64,000 nucleotides of DNA from Lacunisphaera sp. (GTDB lineage Bacteria > Verrucomicrobiota > Verrucomicrobiia > Opitutales > Opitutaceae): assembly GCA_029945445.1 (NCBI GenBank), contig JAQSCO010000014.1, positions 62,001-126,000 on the forward strand, read 5' to 3'. The position numbers and the translations under genes were made by a program. The notes beneath the pieces were generated by a model that was not told the DNA's origin, did no database searches, and saw only the letters and a program-made list of their open reading frames with translations. Positions 1 to 7,881 of this stretch are shown here, piece after piece; position 1 is the first letter of the stretch; each line of letters opens with the position of its first letter.

Positions 1-2
1 GC

Positions 3-656
3 TTATTTCGCCGCCGCCAGCGCGGCGGCGGCCTCGTCGAGCCCGCCCTGCAGGCCTTGGCGCTGGTGGACGATCTCGCCTTCGCGGTTGAGGATGGTCA
101 CGAGGTTCGAGTGGGAGAACGCGCCGTCGGCCTCCTGCTTGAACTTCACGCCGAGCAGCGCGGCGAGCTCGCGCACCGCGTCGTCGCTGCCGTGCAGCAG
201 CACCCATTGTCCGTCGAGGCCGCGATCAGCGCGATACTTGGCGAGCATCGCGGGCGTGTCGCGGGCGACGTCGAAGGAAACAAGGACGAACACCGCCTCC
301 TTGCGCAGCTCGGCCGGCAGGCGCCCCTGGATGGCGAGCAGGTCGGTGACGGTCAGCGGGCACGCGTAGCCGCAGGAGACGAAGAACATGTCGAGCACGA
401 CGGGCCGGCCGCGCAGCGCGCCGAGCGGGACGGTCTTGCCGGTGTCATCAGTGAACGTGACGTCGAGCTGGTAGATCGATTCCTTGCGGAAGGGCGCGGC
501 GGCCATGGCCGCGCAGCAGGCATCCTTCTTGGGCGCTGGCTTCTCGGCGCAGCAGGCATCGGCCTCGGGCGGGGCGGCGTTGGCCGGAGTTTCGGCCGCG
601 AGCGTGAAGCCGGCGGTGGCAAGGAAGAGCGTGGCGAGGACCGTGGTGGTTTTCAT
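3..656 (-). CDS. SCO1/SenC-type copper chaperone (thioredoxin fold)
   Basis: SCO1/SenC family protein of 217 aa, exported and probably delivering copper to a respiratory copper enzyme. A signal peptide covers residues 1-21. The metal-binding CxxxC is C95-GYA-C99 and the distal copper-ligand His is H182, so all three SCO ligands are present. Between signal peptide and thioredoxin fold the linker carries two DACCA motifs (C35/C36 and C47/C48), which are not standard SCO1 features and could bind extra copper. It is the last gene of a block with nirK and the SUMF1-like gene, overlapping the latter by 4 bp (ATGA), so translation is probably coupled. Delivery of Cu to NirK is inference from the neighbourhood; SCO proteins more often serve cytochrome oxidase. 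Confidence 0.88.
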   Translation of the reverse strand: MKTTTVLATLFLATAGFTLAAETPANAAPPEADACCAEKPAPKKDACCAAMAAAPFRKESIYQLDVTFTDDTGKTVPLGALRGRPVVLDMFFVSCGYACPLTVTDLLAIQGRLPAELRKEAVFVLVSFDVARDTPAMLAKYRADRGLDGQWVLLHGSDDAVRELAALLGVKFKQEADGAFSHSNLVTILNREGEIVHQRQGLQGGLDEAAAALAAAK

Positions 657-1474
657 GGCGTGGAAGCGGTGAGGGTGACGTCTCGCGCGCAGCGGAAGCC
701 GAGCGAGGACGTGGTGTTGTTGGCCTGGAGGGAGGAGCGCAGGGCCGAGCGCATGAACGCGGCGTAGTCGCCGGTGTCCTTCGCGCCGATGGAGCCGGCG
801 CCGCAGAAGAGGTCGCGCTCGAGCCCGGTGTCGGCGCGGGACTCGCCGGTGACCATCGCGGTGTTGAAGTCGTCGACCCATTCCCAGACGAGGCCATGCA
901 GGCCGCAGGCGCCGTAGAAATTCGGCTTCGCGGTGGCGACATCGGCGAGGACGGCGGGCACGGGGCGCGCGAGCCAGGCATAGAGGTCGCGGTTGAGCGC
1001 CTCGTCCTTGCGGCCGTCGGGGCCGGTGTAACCGGCGGCGGCGGCGAACTCCCACTCGGCGATCGTGGGCAGGCGCTTGCCGGCGGCGCGGGCGTAGGCA
1101 CGCGCGGCGAACCACGAGACGCGCACGACCGGCGCGGGCAACGGGGCCTTCAGGCCGGGCTCGAGGTCGCCGGTCCAGTTTTCGAGATACGAGGAATCAG
1201 CGAACAGCTTGCTTACCTGCGAGCGCCGCCATTTGGGGTTGGCCGTGACGAAGGCGAGAAACTCCGCATTGGTGACCGGCCGGGCATCGAGGAGGAATGC
1301 GGCGACGGCGACCTGCGGGGCGTCCTTGGTGCTGCGCAGGAGCGGCGTGTAGCGGCCCGCCGGAATCGGCACCATGTCCGCGGGCGGCGCGGCGAACGTG
1401 CTTCCGGCCAACCCGAGCACGGCGAGCGCGAGGAGCGCCCGCTGGCCGGGGAGGTGTTGCCGGAAACCGTGCAT
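653..1474 (-). CDS. nirV: NirV-like SUMF1/formylglycine-enzyme-fold protein
   Basis: 273-aa exported protein of the SUMF1 (formylglycine-generating enzyme-like) fold, with a signal peptide ending near residue 28. Family landmarks are the PxTNAEFLAF segment, the RLPTIAEWEFAA motif, VWEWVDDF and the C-terminal SLGFRCAR. The region that in true formylglycine-generating enzymes holds the catalytic Cys pair reads AFMRSALRSS and has no cysteines, so sulfatase activation is unlikely. Genes of this type next to nirK are called nirV; their role in nitrite respiration is not firmly established. It lies 1 bp downstream of nirK and overlaps the SCO1 gene. The symbol rests on context plus fold. Confidence 0.8.
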   Translation of the reverse strand: MHGFRQHLPGQRALLALAVLGLAGSTFAAPPADMVPIPAGRYTPLLRSTKDAPQVAVAAFLLDARPVTNAEFLAFVTANPKWRRSQVSKLFADSSYLENWTGDLEPGLKAPLPAPVVRVSWFAARAYARAAGKRLPTIAEWEFAAAAGYTGPDGRKDEALNRDLYAWLARPVPAVLADVATAKPNFYGACGLHGLVWEWVDDFNTAMVTGESRADTGLERDLFCGAGSIGAKDTGDYAAFMRSALRSSLQANNTTSSLGFRCARDVTLTASTP

Positions 1475-1475
1475 C

Positions 1476-2993
1476 CTAGTGGTTCTGGTTGCGGATGGAC
1501 TTCACGTCGTCGCGGGTAAACGCGTCGCCCTTGTTGCCCCAGGAATTGTAGACATAGGTCAGCACGTCGGCGATCTGCTGGTCGGTGAGGACGGCCTCCT
1601 GCGGCGGCATGGCGCTGTTGATGATGACGCCGTTGACGGTGATGGGACCGGTCTGGCCCTTGAGCACGGTGCGGATCGCACGCTCGCGGTCGGCGAGCAG
1701 GTAGTCGGAGCCGGCGAGCGGCGGGAAGGCGCCGGGCAGGCCCTTGCCGTCGGGCTGGTGGCAGGCGAAGCACAGGCCCATGTAGACCTGCTTGCCCTTC
1801 TCCACCTGCATTTCCTTGGTCAGGCTGGTGATGGCGGGATTCGAGCGGATCTCGGCGAGGATCTTGGCCTTCAGCTCGGCTTCGCGCTTGGCGGAATCGG
1901 AGCCCTCCTCGGCCTGCGCGCCGAGGTAGACGGCGTCGATCTCCTTGCCGGAATAGATGACGCGGTTCTCGGGGCCGCTGACCTTGAGCATGCCGAGCGC
2001 ACCCTTGTTGAATGCGCGGGTGAGCGAGTGGTCGACGAGGATGAACGTGCCGGGAACGTCGACCTTGAACTCCACGACCGCCGCGCCGCCGGACGGCACC
2101 AGGGTGGTCTGCACGTTGGCGTTCGGCAGGCTGAGCCCGGCCTCGGGGTAGACCTTGTCGAAGATCTCGCCGATGATATGGAAGGAGGAAGTCAGGTTCG
2201 GGCCGCCGACGCCGAAGTAGATGCGGACGTGCTCGCCGACATTGGCGGTGATGGCCTTGTCGCCCACGAGCGAGCCGACGGCGCCGTTGAATACGACGTA
2301 GGGCGGGCGCTCATCGATGGCCTTGCCCATGTCGAAGGACTGCAGGCCCTCCTCGCCGTAGCGGCCGCTGGTGTAGAACTCGCCCTGCATGACGTAGTAT
2401 TCCTTGTCGACCGGCGGCAGGCCGCCCTTGGGCTCGACGAGGATGAGGCCATACATGCCATTGCCGATGTGCATCGGCACGGGGGCGGTGGCGCAATGGT
2501 AGACATAGAGGCCGGGATTCAGCGCCTGGAAGGTGAACTGCGAGCTGTGGCCGGGCGCGGTGAACGTCGAGGCCGCGCCGCCGCCGGGGCCGGTGACGGC
2601 ATGAAGGTCGATGTTGTGCGGCAGCTTCGAGGACGGGTGGTTGTTGAGGTGGAACTCGACGATGTCGCCCTCGCGGATGCGAATGAACGAGCCCGGCACC
2701 TGGCCGCCGTAGGTCCAGAAGGTGTATTCGACGCCGTCAGCCAGCTTGGCGACGACCTCGCGCACCTCGAGGTTTACGACCACGCGCGCGGAGTAGGTGC
2801 GCTTGATCGCGGGCGGCACGTGCGGCGGCGCGGTGAGGATCGCCTGCTCGACGGGGAGCGCGAGCACCTCGGTGGGAAGGATGACCGGGCCCTTGGCGTC
2901 GGCCGGGCCTTCCGCGGTCGCGTGGACCGGGAGGGCGAGCATCGCCGCGAGGCAAAGGGCGGCGGGGAGGAGATAGCGCGTGGGATTTTTCAT
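1476..2993 (-). CDS. nirK: Copper nitrite reductase with C-terminal cytochrome c domain
   Basis: Periplasmic NO-forming nitrite reductase of 505 aa, reducing nitrite to nitric oxide in denitrification. Numbering from this start: type-1 Cu ligands H126, C167, H175, M180; type-2 Cu ligands H131, H166, H322; catalytic D129 and H272. A linker near residues 350-390 leads to a class I cytochrome c with C408-FA-C411-H412 and likely axial Met462, so an electron donor is fused to the enzyme. I start at the ATG beginning MKNPTRYLL, which gives a clean signal peptide cleaved after about residue 25. An ATG 21 bp upstream (3014) is in frame, but it coincides with the transcription start predicted from the upstream FNR-type box. 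It heads a block with nirV and the SCO1 gene. No nor or nos genes are in the window. Confidence 0.95.
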   Translation of the reverse strand: MKNPTRYLLPAALCLAAMLALPVHATAEGPADAKGPVILPTEVLALPVEQAILTAPPHVPPAIKRTYSARVVVNLEVREVVAKLADGVEYTFWTYGGQVPGSFIRIREGDIVEFHLNNHPSSKLPHNIDLHAVTGPGGGAASTFTAPGHSSQFTFQALNPGLYVYHCATAPVPMHIGNGMYGLILVEPKGGLPPVDKEYYVMQGEFYTSGRYGEEGLQSFDMGKAIDERPPYVVFNGAVGSLVGDKAITANVGEHVRIYFGVGGPNLTSSFHIIGEIFDKVYPEAGLSLPNANVQTTLVPSGGAAVVEFKVDVPGTFILVDHSLTRAFNKGALGMLKVSGPENRVIYSGKEIDAVYLGAQAEEGSDSAKREAELKAKILAEIRSNPAITSLTKEMQVEKGKQVYMGLCFACHQPDGKGLPGAFPPLAGSDYLLADRERAIRTVLKGQTGPITVNGVIINSAMPPQEAVLTDQQIADVLTYVYNSWGNKGDAFTRDDVKSIRNQNH

Positions 2994-3048
2994 GGAGAAG
3001 GAATTCGGTTGCATGGAGCCAGCTTACTCCCGGATGGCGCCGCTTGCA

Positions 3049-3062
3049 TTGACGCAGGTCAA
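3049..3062 (-). promoter_or_regulatory. FNR/NNR/DNR-type box upstream of nirK
   Basis: The plus strand reads TTGACGCAGGTCAA, a perfect TTGAC-N4-GTCAA palindrome of the Crp/Fnr superfamily type bound by NO- or oxygen-responsive regulators. With the classical class II position (-41.5), transcription of nirK would start at 3014. A candidate -10 (TAAGCT) lies at the right distance. It falls in the short gap after the YwiC-like gene, so nirK has its own promoter. The binding protein is not in the window. Confidence 0.7.
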
Positions 3063-3073
3063 GGAGCAGGCGT

Positions 3074-3868
3074 CTACGGGTGGAAACCCGTATAAGCCGC
3101 GGCCAGTGCGCCCACTTGGATTGTGCCGAGCCCGGCCTCGAGGAGGCCAACGCGTCGGGCGGACCATGTCGGACGAAAGGCGCTGACCAGCCAGCAGCCA
3201 CGGGCCCAAAGGAGGACACCGAGCACGATGGCCACGGGCGGCACGAGTTGCCAATGGCTGAGCGCGCCAATGAAAACCAGCGCTAGCGTGACGGCGGCCA
3301 GCGCCGGGAACGCGCCGGCGGACAGTCCCTTTCTGGTCCGCAGGTAGGTGCGCACGATGAGGACCGTCGGCACGCTGCGCGCGAGCGCGAGGCCGGCGAG
3401 CGCGAGGGCGGACGCGGGCGTCCAGCCGGCGAGAGTCGCGAGCGCTGCAGGCACCAGGGCGAAGGCAGCGCTGCCGGCCACCTCGGCCGCGGCGGCCCGC
3501 GAATCCCCCTGGGCGTCAAACCAGGCGAACAGCGCACCGAGTGGCGCGGCGAGCACCAGCGGCCACAAGGGCGCCCAGCCGGCGAACCCGAGCGTCTCGA
3601 GAAAACCGGCAAGCACCAGGCTGGAAAACATCAGCACGGTTCGCCGGGCTGCGTCGCGCGGCGGTGTAGCCGCCGGAGCCAGCGCAGCCTTCAGGGGACG
3701 GCGCGCCAAAAAACCGGCGAAGGCCGCCGTGGCCAGTGCGCCGCCGGCGAATGACGGGGCAACCAGCAGGCCCAGCGCCAGCGGCTCGAGCACCAGCGAC
3801 CACGAGCCGTGTTCCTTGGGCAGGAAAGCGGCAGGCGCCGACAGGGCGGAGGGGGCGGGCTCGTGCAT
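3074..3868 (-). CDS. YwiC-like integral membrane protein
   Basis: 264-aa polytopic membrane protein with about eight hydrophobic segments. The KEHGSW motif at residues 18-23 opens the first segment and is the hallmark of the YwiC-like family (compare Bacillus YwiC, encoded near the nitrate respiration genes). The biochemical role is unknown. I chose the ATG at 3868 rather than one 48 bp further upstream, because the upstream start lies within a regulatory palindrome (3903-3916) and the family motif follows soon after the later start. It is upstream of nirK on the same strand and shares the same type of FNR-like box, so co-expression under denitrifying conditions is likely. Confidence 0.8.
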   Translation of the reverse strand: MHEPAPSALSAPAAFLPKEHGSWSLVLEPLALGLLVAPSFAGGALATAAFAGFLARRPLKAALAPAATPPRDAARRTVLMFSSLVLAGFLETLGFAGWAPLWPLVLAAPLGALFAWFDAQGDSRAAAAEVAGSAAFALVPAALATLAGWTPASALALAGLALARSVPTVLIVRTYLRTRKGLSAGAFPALAAVTLALVFIGALSHWQLVPPVAIVLGVLLWARGCWLVSAFRPTWSARRVGLLEAGLGTIQVGALAAAYTGFHP

Positions 3869-3902
3869 GCCGCCAGTATCGGCGCAAACACCGGCCGCCG
3901 CC

Positions 3903-3916
3903 TTGACCTGGGTCAA
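3903..3916 (-). promoter_or_regulatory. FNR/NNR/DNR-type box upstream of the YwiC-like gene
   Basis: The sequence TTGACCTGGGTCAA is a second TTGAC-N4-GTCAA palindrome. Its centre lies 41.5 bp from the A of the start codon at 3868. A good -10 (GATACT, 3875-3880 on the minus strand) is spaced correctly. The geometry is the same as at nirK. Confidence 0.7.
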
Positions 3917-3949
3917 CAGCGCGGAACAAACCCGGCGCTTCCAGTCGGA

Positions 3950-4750
3950 TCAGAGCAGCCGGTGGTCGCGGGCCCAGCGCACGAACTCCTGCTCCAGCTG
4001 GTCGAAGGACTCGATCACGAACAGCGTCTCCTGGAAGTGCCAGATGTCGTAGGGTTGCGCCGCGAGCGTCTCGGGCCGGTAGGCGACCTTCTTCACCTTG
4101 TCCGTCAGGCTGTGCTGCGTCTCGCCGGAGGAGGAGATGATGCCGTTGCCGTAGATGCGCGGGCCGCCGGGGTTCTTGATCAGGCCGAACTCGACGGTGA
4201 ACCAGTAGATGCGCGTCAGGCCCTCCTCAACGGCGGGGTCCTGGCACGCGAGCGCGGCCTGGCCGATCTTTTGGTAGAAATTGGCGAAGCGCGGGTGCAT
4301 GATCATCGGCGTGTGGCCGTAGATGTCGTGGAAGCAGTCGGGGGCCGGCGTGTAGTCGAGCTCGGCGCGGCTGCGGATGTAGTCGGTGCAGGGGAAAATG
4401 CGGCGCGCGAGGTAGGAGAAGAAATCGTGGGCGTCGAGCAGGCCCGGCGTGCGGGCGATCTGCCAGTTGGTGGCCTGCTGCAGCTTGCGCGAGACATCGG
4501 CCAGGGCGGGGATGCGGTTCCGCTCGAGGTCGAGCGCGAGCAGCCCGGTGAGGAACTCGTCGGCGGCGCGGCCGGGCAACAGGGCTTCCATGCGGTTGTA
4601 GAGCGTGCGCCAGACCTCCTGTTCGTCGGCGGTGTAGGCCGGATACCGGCACGCGTCGCCCACCGGCAGGGGCGCGGTGAGCTTGTGCGGGATGCAGCGC
4701 GGGTCGTCGGCGCCGGTGGGGGTTGCGGTGGGCGGGGGAGTGTTCTGCAT
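3950..4750 (-). CDS. phhA: Phenylalanine 4-monooxygenase
   Basis: Pterin-dependent aromatic amino acid hydroxylase of 266 aa, converting phenylalanine to tyrosine with tetrahydropterin and O2. This is the usual bacterial single-domain length without an ACT regulatory domain. The iron facial triad is complete: H141 and H146 in CFHDIYGHTP and E187 in IYWFTVEFGL. It is the first step of the Phe/Tyr catabolic genes that continue on the opposite strand with HPPD and homogentisate dioxygenase. A pterin carbinolamine dehydratase (PhhB) is not nearby. Confidence 0.95.
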   Translation of the reverse strand: MQNTPPPTATPTGADDPRCIPHKLTAPLPVGDACRYPAYTADEQEVWRTLYNRMEALLPGRAADEFLTGLLALDLERNRIPALADVSRKLQQATNWQIARTPGLLDAHDFFSYLARRIFPCTDYIRSRAELDYTPAPDCFHDIYGHTPMIMHPRFANFYQKIGQAALACQDPAVEEGLTRIYWFTVEFGLIKNPGGPRIYGNGIISSSGETQHSLTDKVKKVAYRPETLAAQPYDIWHFQETLFVIESFDQLEQEFVRWARDHRLL

Positions 4751-4872
4751 GCGCCCAGTTTGCCCGCTTCCGGTGCGGAATCGAAGCCAAACCGGCCAAA
4801 TACTCCGTTAGGGCTATGGCTGGGCGGCGAGTCCCTTCGCCGCCACGGCGCCGAACGGAGTCCGCACCCGGC

Positions 4873-5850
4873 CTACGCGCCGCCGATGGGCGGGGTCGTC
4901 TCGCCGGGCTTGGGCTCGGGCGGGCGGGGCTTGCGGCGGTCGATGCCGTCCCACTTTTTCGGCGCCGGCGGGGCGTTGTGCACCAGCGTTTCCGCATAGC
5001 GCAGGGGCACCTTGGCCGCGAGGAAGAGAAACGGCAAGGCGGCGAACAGGGCCAGCGCGGAGGTGTTTGGCGTGAGGCCGCCGCAGAGTGCGGCGGAGAG
5101 GGACATCACCACGATGGCCAGCCAGATGAGGGCGCTGGCGAGGCTGGGCCAGACGAGCAGCTTCAGCCACCAGCGGGCGGGCCGGTGCGACTGCCAGAGG
5201 GCGACGGCCGACAGCGCGAGCACGGTGCTGAAGAGCAGGATGCCGGAGAGGCCCGCGGTAACGATGCTTCCGATGGTGTGGAAAACTGCATCCGGCACGC
5301 CGAAGATCTTCGTGACCATGCGGGCGAGCTTGGTGCCGGCGTCGGTCGGGTTGAACGGGTCGTCCGGCTGGTAGAGGCGGCTGAAGCGCCGGGCCTCGAG
5401 GTGCTGGTAATGGGCGAGGTAGACGGCGGCGCGCGCCTTTTGCATGACCGGGTCGACGCGCTTCAGGGTGGAGGAGCGCAGCACCTGCGGCGTGCCATCC
5501 GGGGCCACGCCGTAGAATTCCCCGAACTCCTGCCGCAGCTGGAGCTTGGCGCTGGTGACGTTGAAGGGCTCGGCGGCCGAGAAAAAGCCCCAGCCATATT
5601 CGCTGTCGCCGAGCCGGTTGGCAAAAATGCGGATCAGTGCGACCGGATGCTGTTCCAAGGCAACATAGGTGAGCTGGTAGTTGAGGCGGCTCCAGGCGGG
5701 CCCGAACTCCGACCAGAAAGTGTCGAGGCCGAGCACGGCGGTGCAGCCGGCGGCGAGGAGCACGAGGGCGACCTTGGTCTCGCGCCAGAGCTCACGGCGC
5801 AGCCACTGGCGGAAGGTTTCCGTGCGGCCGGGTGGGAGGGGCTGGCTCAT
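4873..5850 (-). CDS. Uncharacterised membrane protein
   Basis: 325-aa protein I do not assign to a named family. One N-terminal membrane segment (about residues 26-47) is followed by a roughly 140-residue soluble stretch, presumably external. Three further hydrophobic segments lie between about residues 190 and 285, and a Pro-rich, charged tail (KKWDGIDRRKPRPPEP) ends the protein. The soluble part has no Cys pairs or obvious catalytic motif. It sits between phhA and the LuxR-type regulator on the same strand; a functional link to aromatic catabolism cannot be shown. Confidence 0.6.
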   Translation of the reverse strand: MSQPLPPGRTETFRQWLRRELWRETKVALVLLAAGCTAVLGLDTFWSEFGPAWSRLNYQLTYVALEQHPVALIRIFANRLGDSEYGWGFFSAAEPFNVTSAKLQLRQEFGEFYGVAPDGTPQVLRSSTLKRVDPVMQKARAAVYLAHYQHLEARRFSRLYQPDDPFNPTDAGTKLARMVTKIFGVPDAVFHTIGSIVTAGLSGILLFSTVLALSAVALWQSHRPARWWLKLLVWPSLASALIWLAIVVMSLSAALCGGLTPNTSALALFAALPFLFLAAKVPLRYAETLVHNAPPAPKKWDGIDRRKPRPPEPKPGETTPPIGGA

Positions 5851-5900
5851 GGGGCGAGTGGAACAGAATTACCGGGGGTTGTCACGTAGCGCATGCAGGT

Positions 5901-6485
5901 TCAACGGTTGAGCAGGGCGGCCACGCGGGTGCGGCCGCGCACCGCAAGCTTGGCGAAGATGGCGGCGAGCTGCGTCTTGATCGTGAGCGGACTGCGGTGC
6001 AGCTCGGCGGCAATCTCGGAGGTGCGCAGGCCCTCGCGCACCCGCATGGCCACCTCGCGTTCGCGCTCGGTCAGGCGCGCGAGCAGGGCGACTGCGCCGG
6101 GGGAGAGCGGCCGGTGCCGGTCGCCGCGCGGGCGGCGGTAGTCGAGCTGGATGTGGAACGCCGGGGCGCCCGCGCCGGGCGCGTAGTGGAGCTTGATACG
6201 CGCGTGCAGCCCGCGGGTGTTGTCGCTCACGACCTTGGCCGGGGCCGCCTCGGCGCGCAGTTCCTCGCAGCCCGCAAGCAGCGCGTCGGGCACGCGGAAG
6301 GCGCTGCGGGCGCGCACGGCGGCGGCGTGGCGTTCGCCGTGATTCCAGACGGCACAGGCGCGCGCCGCCTCGTCGTTGAACCACAGCGGGCGGCAGGCGG
6401 CGTCGAGCAGGAGCAGCCCGACGGGCACGTCCTCCAGCATGGCGAGCACATGGTCGAGGGGGATGGGGAGGCTGGAGGTGGGCAC
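5901..6485 (-). CDS. LuxR-type transcriptional regulator with PAS-like sensor
   Basis: The C-terminal 65 residues form a LuxR/GerE helix-turn-helix (LTEREREVAMRVREGLRTSEIAAEL, then an HRSPLTIKTQ recognition-helix region). The N-terminal half looks like a PAS domain (MLEDVPVGLLLLDAACRPLWFNDEA). No receiver domain is present, so it probably senses a small molecule directly. I take a GTG start at 6485, giving 195 aa. The only upstream ATG (6602) would add a low-complexity extension running through the palindrome at 6543-6558. It is divergent from the HPPD gene and is the obvious candidate regulator of the aromatic catabolic genes; that is inference. Confidence 0.75.
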   Translation of the reverse strand: MPTSSLPIPLDHVLAMLEDVPVGLLLLDAACRPLWFNDEAARACAVWNHGERHAAAVRARSAFRVPDALLAGCEELRAEAAPAKVVSDNTRGLHARIKLHYAPGAGAPAFHIQLDYRRPRGDRHRPLSPGAVALLARLTEREREVAMRVREGLRTSEIAAELHRSPLTIKTQLAAIFAKLAVRGRTRVAALLNR

Positions 6486-6542
6486 GCGGCGGATAGGCTG
6501 AATGGAGTAAATGACTGACGCCGCGGGCGGCGCAAGGTCGTT

Positions 6543-6558
6543 TACGCCGTCCGGCGTA
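6543..6558. promoter_or_regulatory. Candidate operator palindrome between regulator and HPPD gene
   Basis: TACGCCGTCCGGCGTA is a perfect inverted repeat with 7-bp arms and a 2-bp centre. It lies in the divergent gap between the LuxR-type regulator and the HPPD gene, as expected for a dimeric regulator's site. No second copy was noticed by eye in the window. Confidence 0.45.
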
Positions 6559-6664
6559 TGGCCGCGCCCGGGGCAACGGAGTAGAGTGGCGTTCCATTCC
6601 ACGCCCTGCGGCCTTCGCCATGCCTATGGCTGACAGGGCCGCCCCCCCCCACACCCACCCACGC

Positions 6665-7780
6665 ATGAGCCGCACCTTTTTTGAAAAACCCGTTGAACGC
6701 AAAACCGGCGTGAATCCGCTCGGGCTGCGCGGCTTCGACCACATTGAGTTCTACGTCGACAACGCCGACCAGTGGCGCGACTTCTTCGTCAACAAATACG
6801 GCATGACGCCGCGCGCCTACGGCGACAACTCGACCGGGCTGCCTGGCCGCCGCGCGCACGTCGTCGGGCAGGGCCGCGTGAACTTCGTCGTCAGTGAGCC
6901 GCAGGGCGCGGGCCCTGAGGCCGACTTCATCCGCCACCACCTCGACGTGCACGGCTGCGGCGTGCGCGACGTGGCCTTCAAGGTGAAGGACGCCAAGCTC
7001 GCCTTCACCGAGGCGCAGCGCCGCGGGGCCAACGCCGTGCGCGGGCTCTCCGAGGGCCCCAACATCGCCCACGCGGCCATCGCCGCCTACGGCGACACGA
7101 TCCATAGCTTCGTCGAGCGGCGCGGCCACGGCGAGTTCATGCCGGGCTTCCAGAACGTTCCCGGCGGCATCGACGACCGCGAGATCAACTTCGCGATGAT
7201 CGACCATGTCGTCGCCAACGTGGAAAGCATGGACGAGTGGGTGACCTACTACGAGCAGGTGTTCGGCTTCGACCTGTTCATGCACTTCGACATCAACACC
7301 GGCCGTTCCGCGCTGATGTCCAAGGTCGTCAGTTCGACCGACGGCTGGGTGAAGCTCCCGATCAACGAGCCCTCGTCGGCCAACTCGCAGATCCAGGAAT
7401 TCCTCGACCAGTACAAGGGCGCCGGCGTCCAGCACATCGCGCTGCTCACGCCCGACATCACCAACACCATCGAGGAGATGCGGAAGATGGGGCAGGAGTT
7501 CCTCGACGTGCCCGACAGCTACTATGACGGCAGCTTTGACGAGCGGGTCGGGCAGATCCAGGAGGACAAGGAGGCGCTCAAGAAACTCAAGATCCTCGTC
7601 GACCGGGACAACGAGAGCGGCTACCTGCTCCAGCTTTTCACCAAGTGCGTCTTCGCGCGGCCGACGCTGTTCTTCGAGGTCATCCAGCGGCGCGGCCGCT
7701 CGATCGGCTTCGGCGAGGGCAACTTCCGCGCACTGTTCGAGGCCATCGAGCGCGAGCAGGCCCGCCGCGGCACCCTGTAA
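6665..7780 (+). CDS. hppD: 4-hydroxyphenylpyruvate dioxygenase
   Basis: Fe(II) dioxygenase of 371 aa that converts 4-hydroxyphenylpyruvate to homogentisate, the second committed step of tyrosine degradation. Two glyoxalase-fold halves are visible. The C-terminal half holds the iron triad H181 (IDHVVANV), H257 (VQHIALLT) and E338 (LFFEVIQ). The N-terminal half starts with GFDHIEFYV. The start is the ATG giving MSRTFFEKP; an ATG 45 bp earlier lies in a C-homopolymer-rich leader and adds nothing conserved. It is followed by hmgA on the same strand after about 100 bp. The tyrosine aminotransferase needed upstream is not in the window. Confidence 0.96.
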   Translation: MSRTFFEKPVERKTGVNPLGLRGFDHIEFYVDNADQWRDFFVNKYGMTPRAYGDNSTGLPGRRAHVVGQGRVNFVVSEPQGAGPEADFIRHHLDVHGCGVRDVAFKVKDAKLAFTEAQRRGANAVRGLSEGPNIAHAAIAAYGDTIHSFVERRGHGEFMPGFQNVPGGIDDREINFAMIDHVVANVESMDEWVTYYEQVFGFDLFMHFDINTGRSALMSKVVSSTDGWVKLPINEPSSANSQIQEFLDQYKGAGVQHIALLTPDITNTIEEMRKMGQEFLDVPDSYYDGSFDERVGQIQEDKEALKKLKILVDRDNESGYLLQLFTKCVFARPTLFFEVIQRRGRSIGFGEGNFRALFEAIEREQARRGTL

Positions 7781-7881
7781 AAAAGGCCAGAAGCCAGAGG
7801 TGTGAGGCCCGAGGACGCCTGACTTGCTGCCGGAAGATTTCCCTCTAGCCTCTCGCCTCAAGCCTTCAGCCTCCATTCCCC

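Noticed and set aside
1374-3095. Long open frame antisense to nirK (573 codons)
   Set aside because: Product is Gly/Arg/Asp-rich without domains. The opposite strand encodes a complete NirK with all ligands; this is a GC-driven shadow.
6640-6655. C-homopolymer before the HPPD start as a phase-variation tract
   Set aside because: It lies upstream of the chosen start and is not inside a needed frame; the run is short and could equally be random or a sequencing-sensitive spot.
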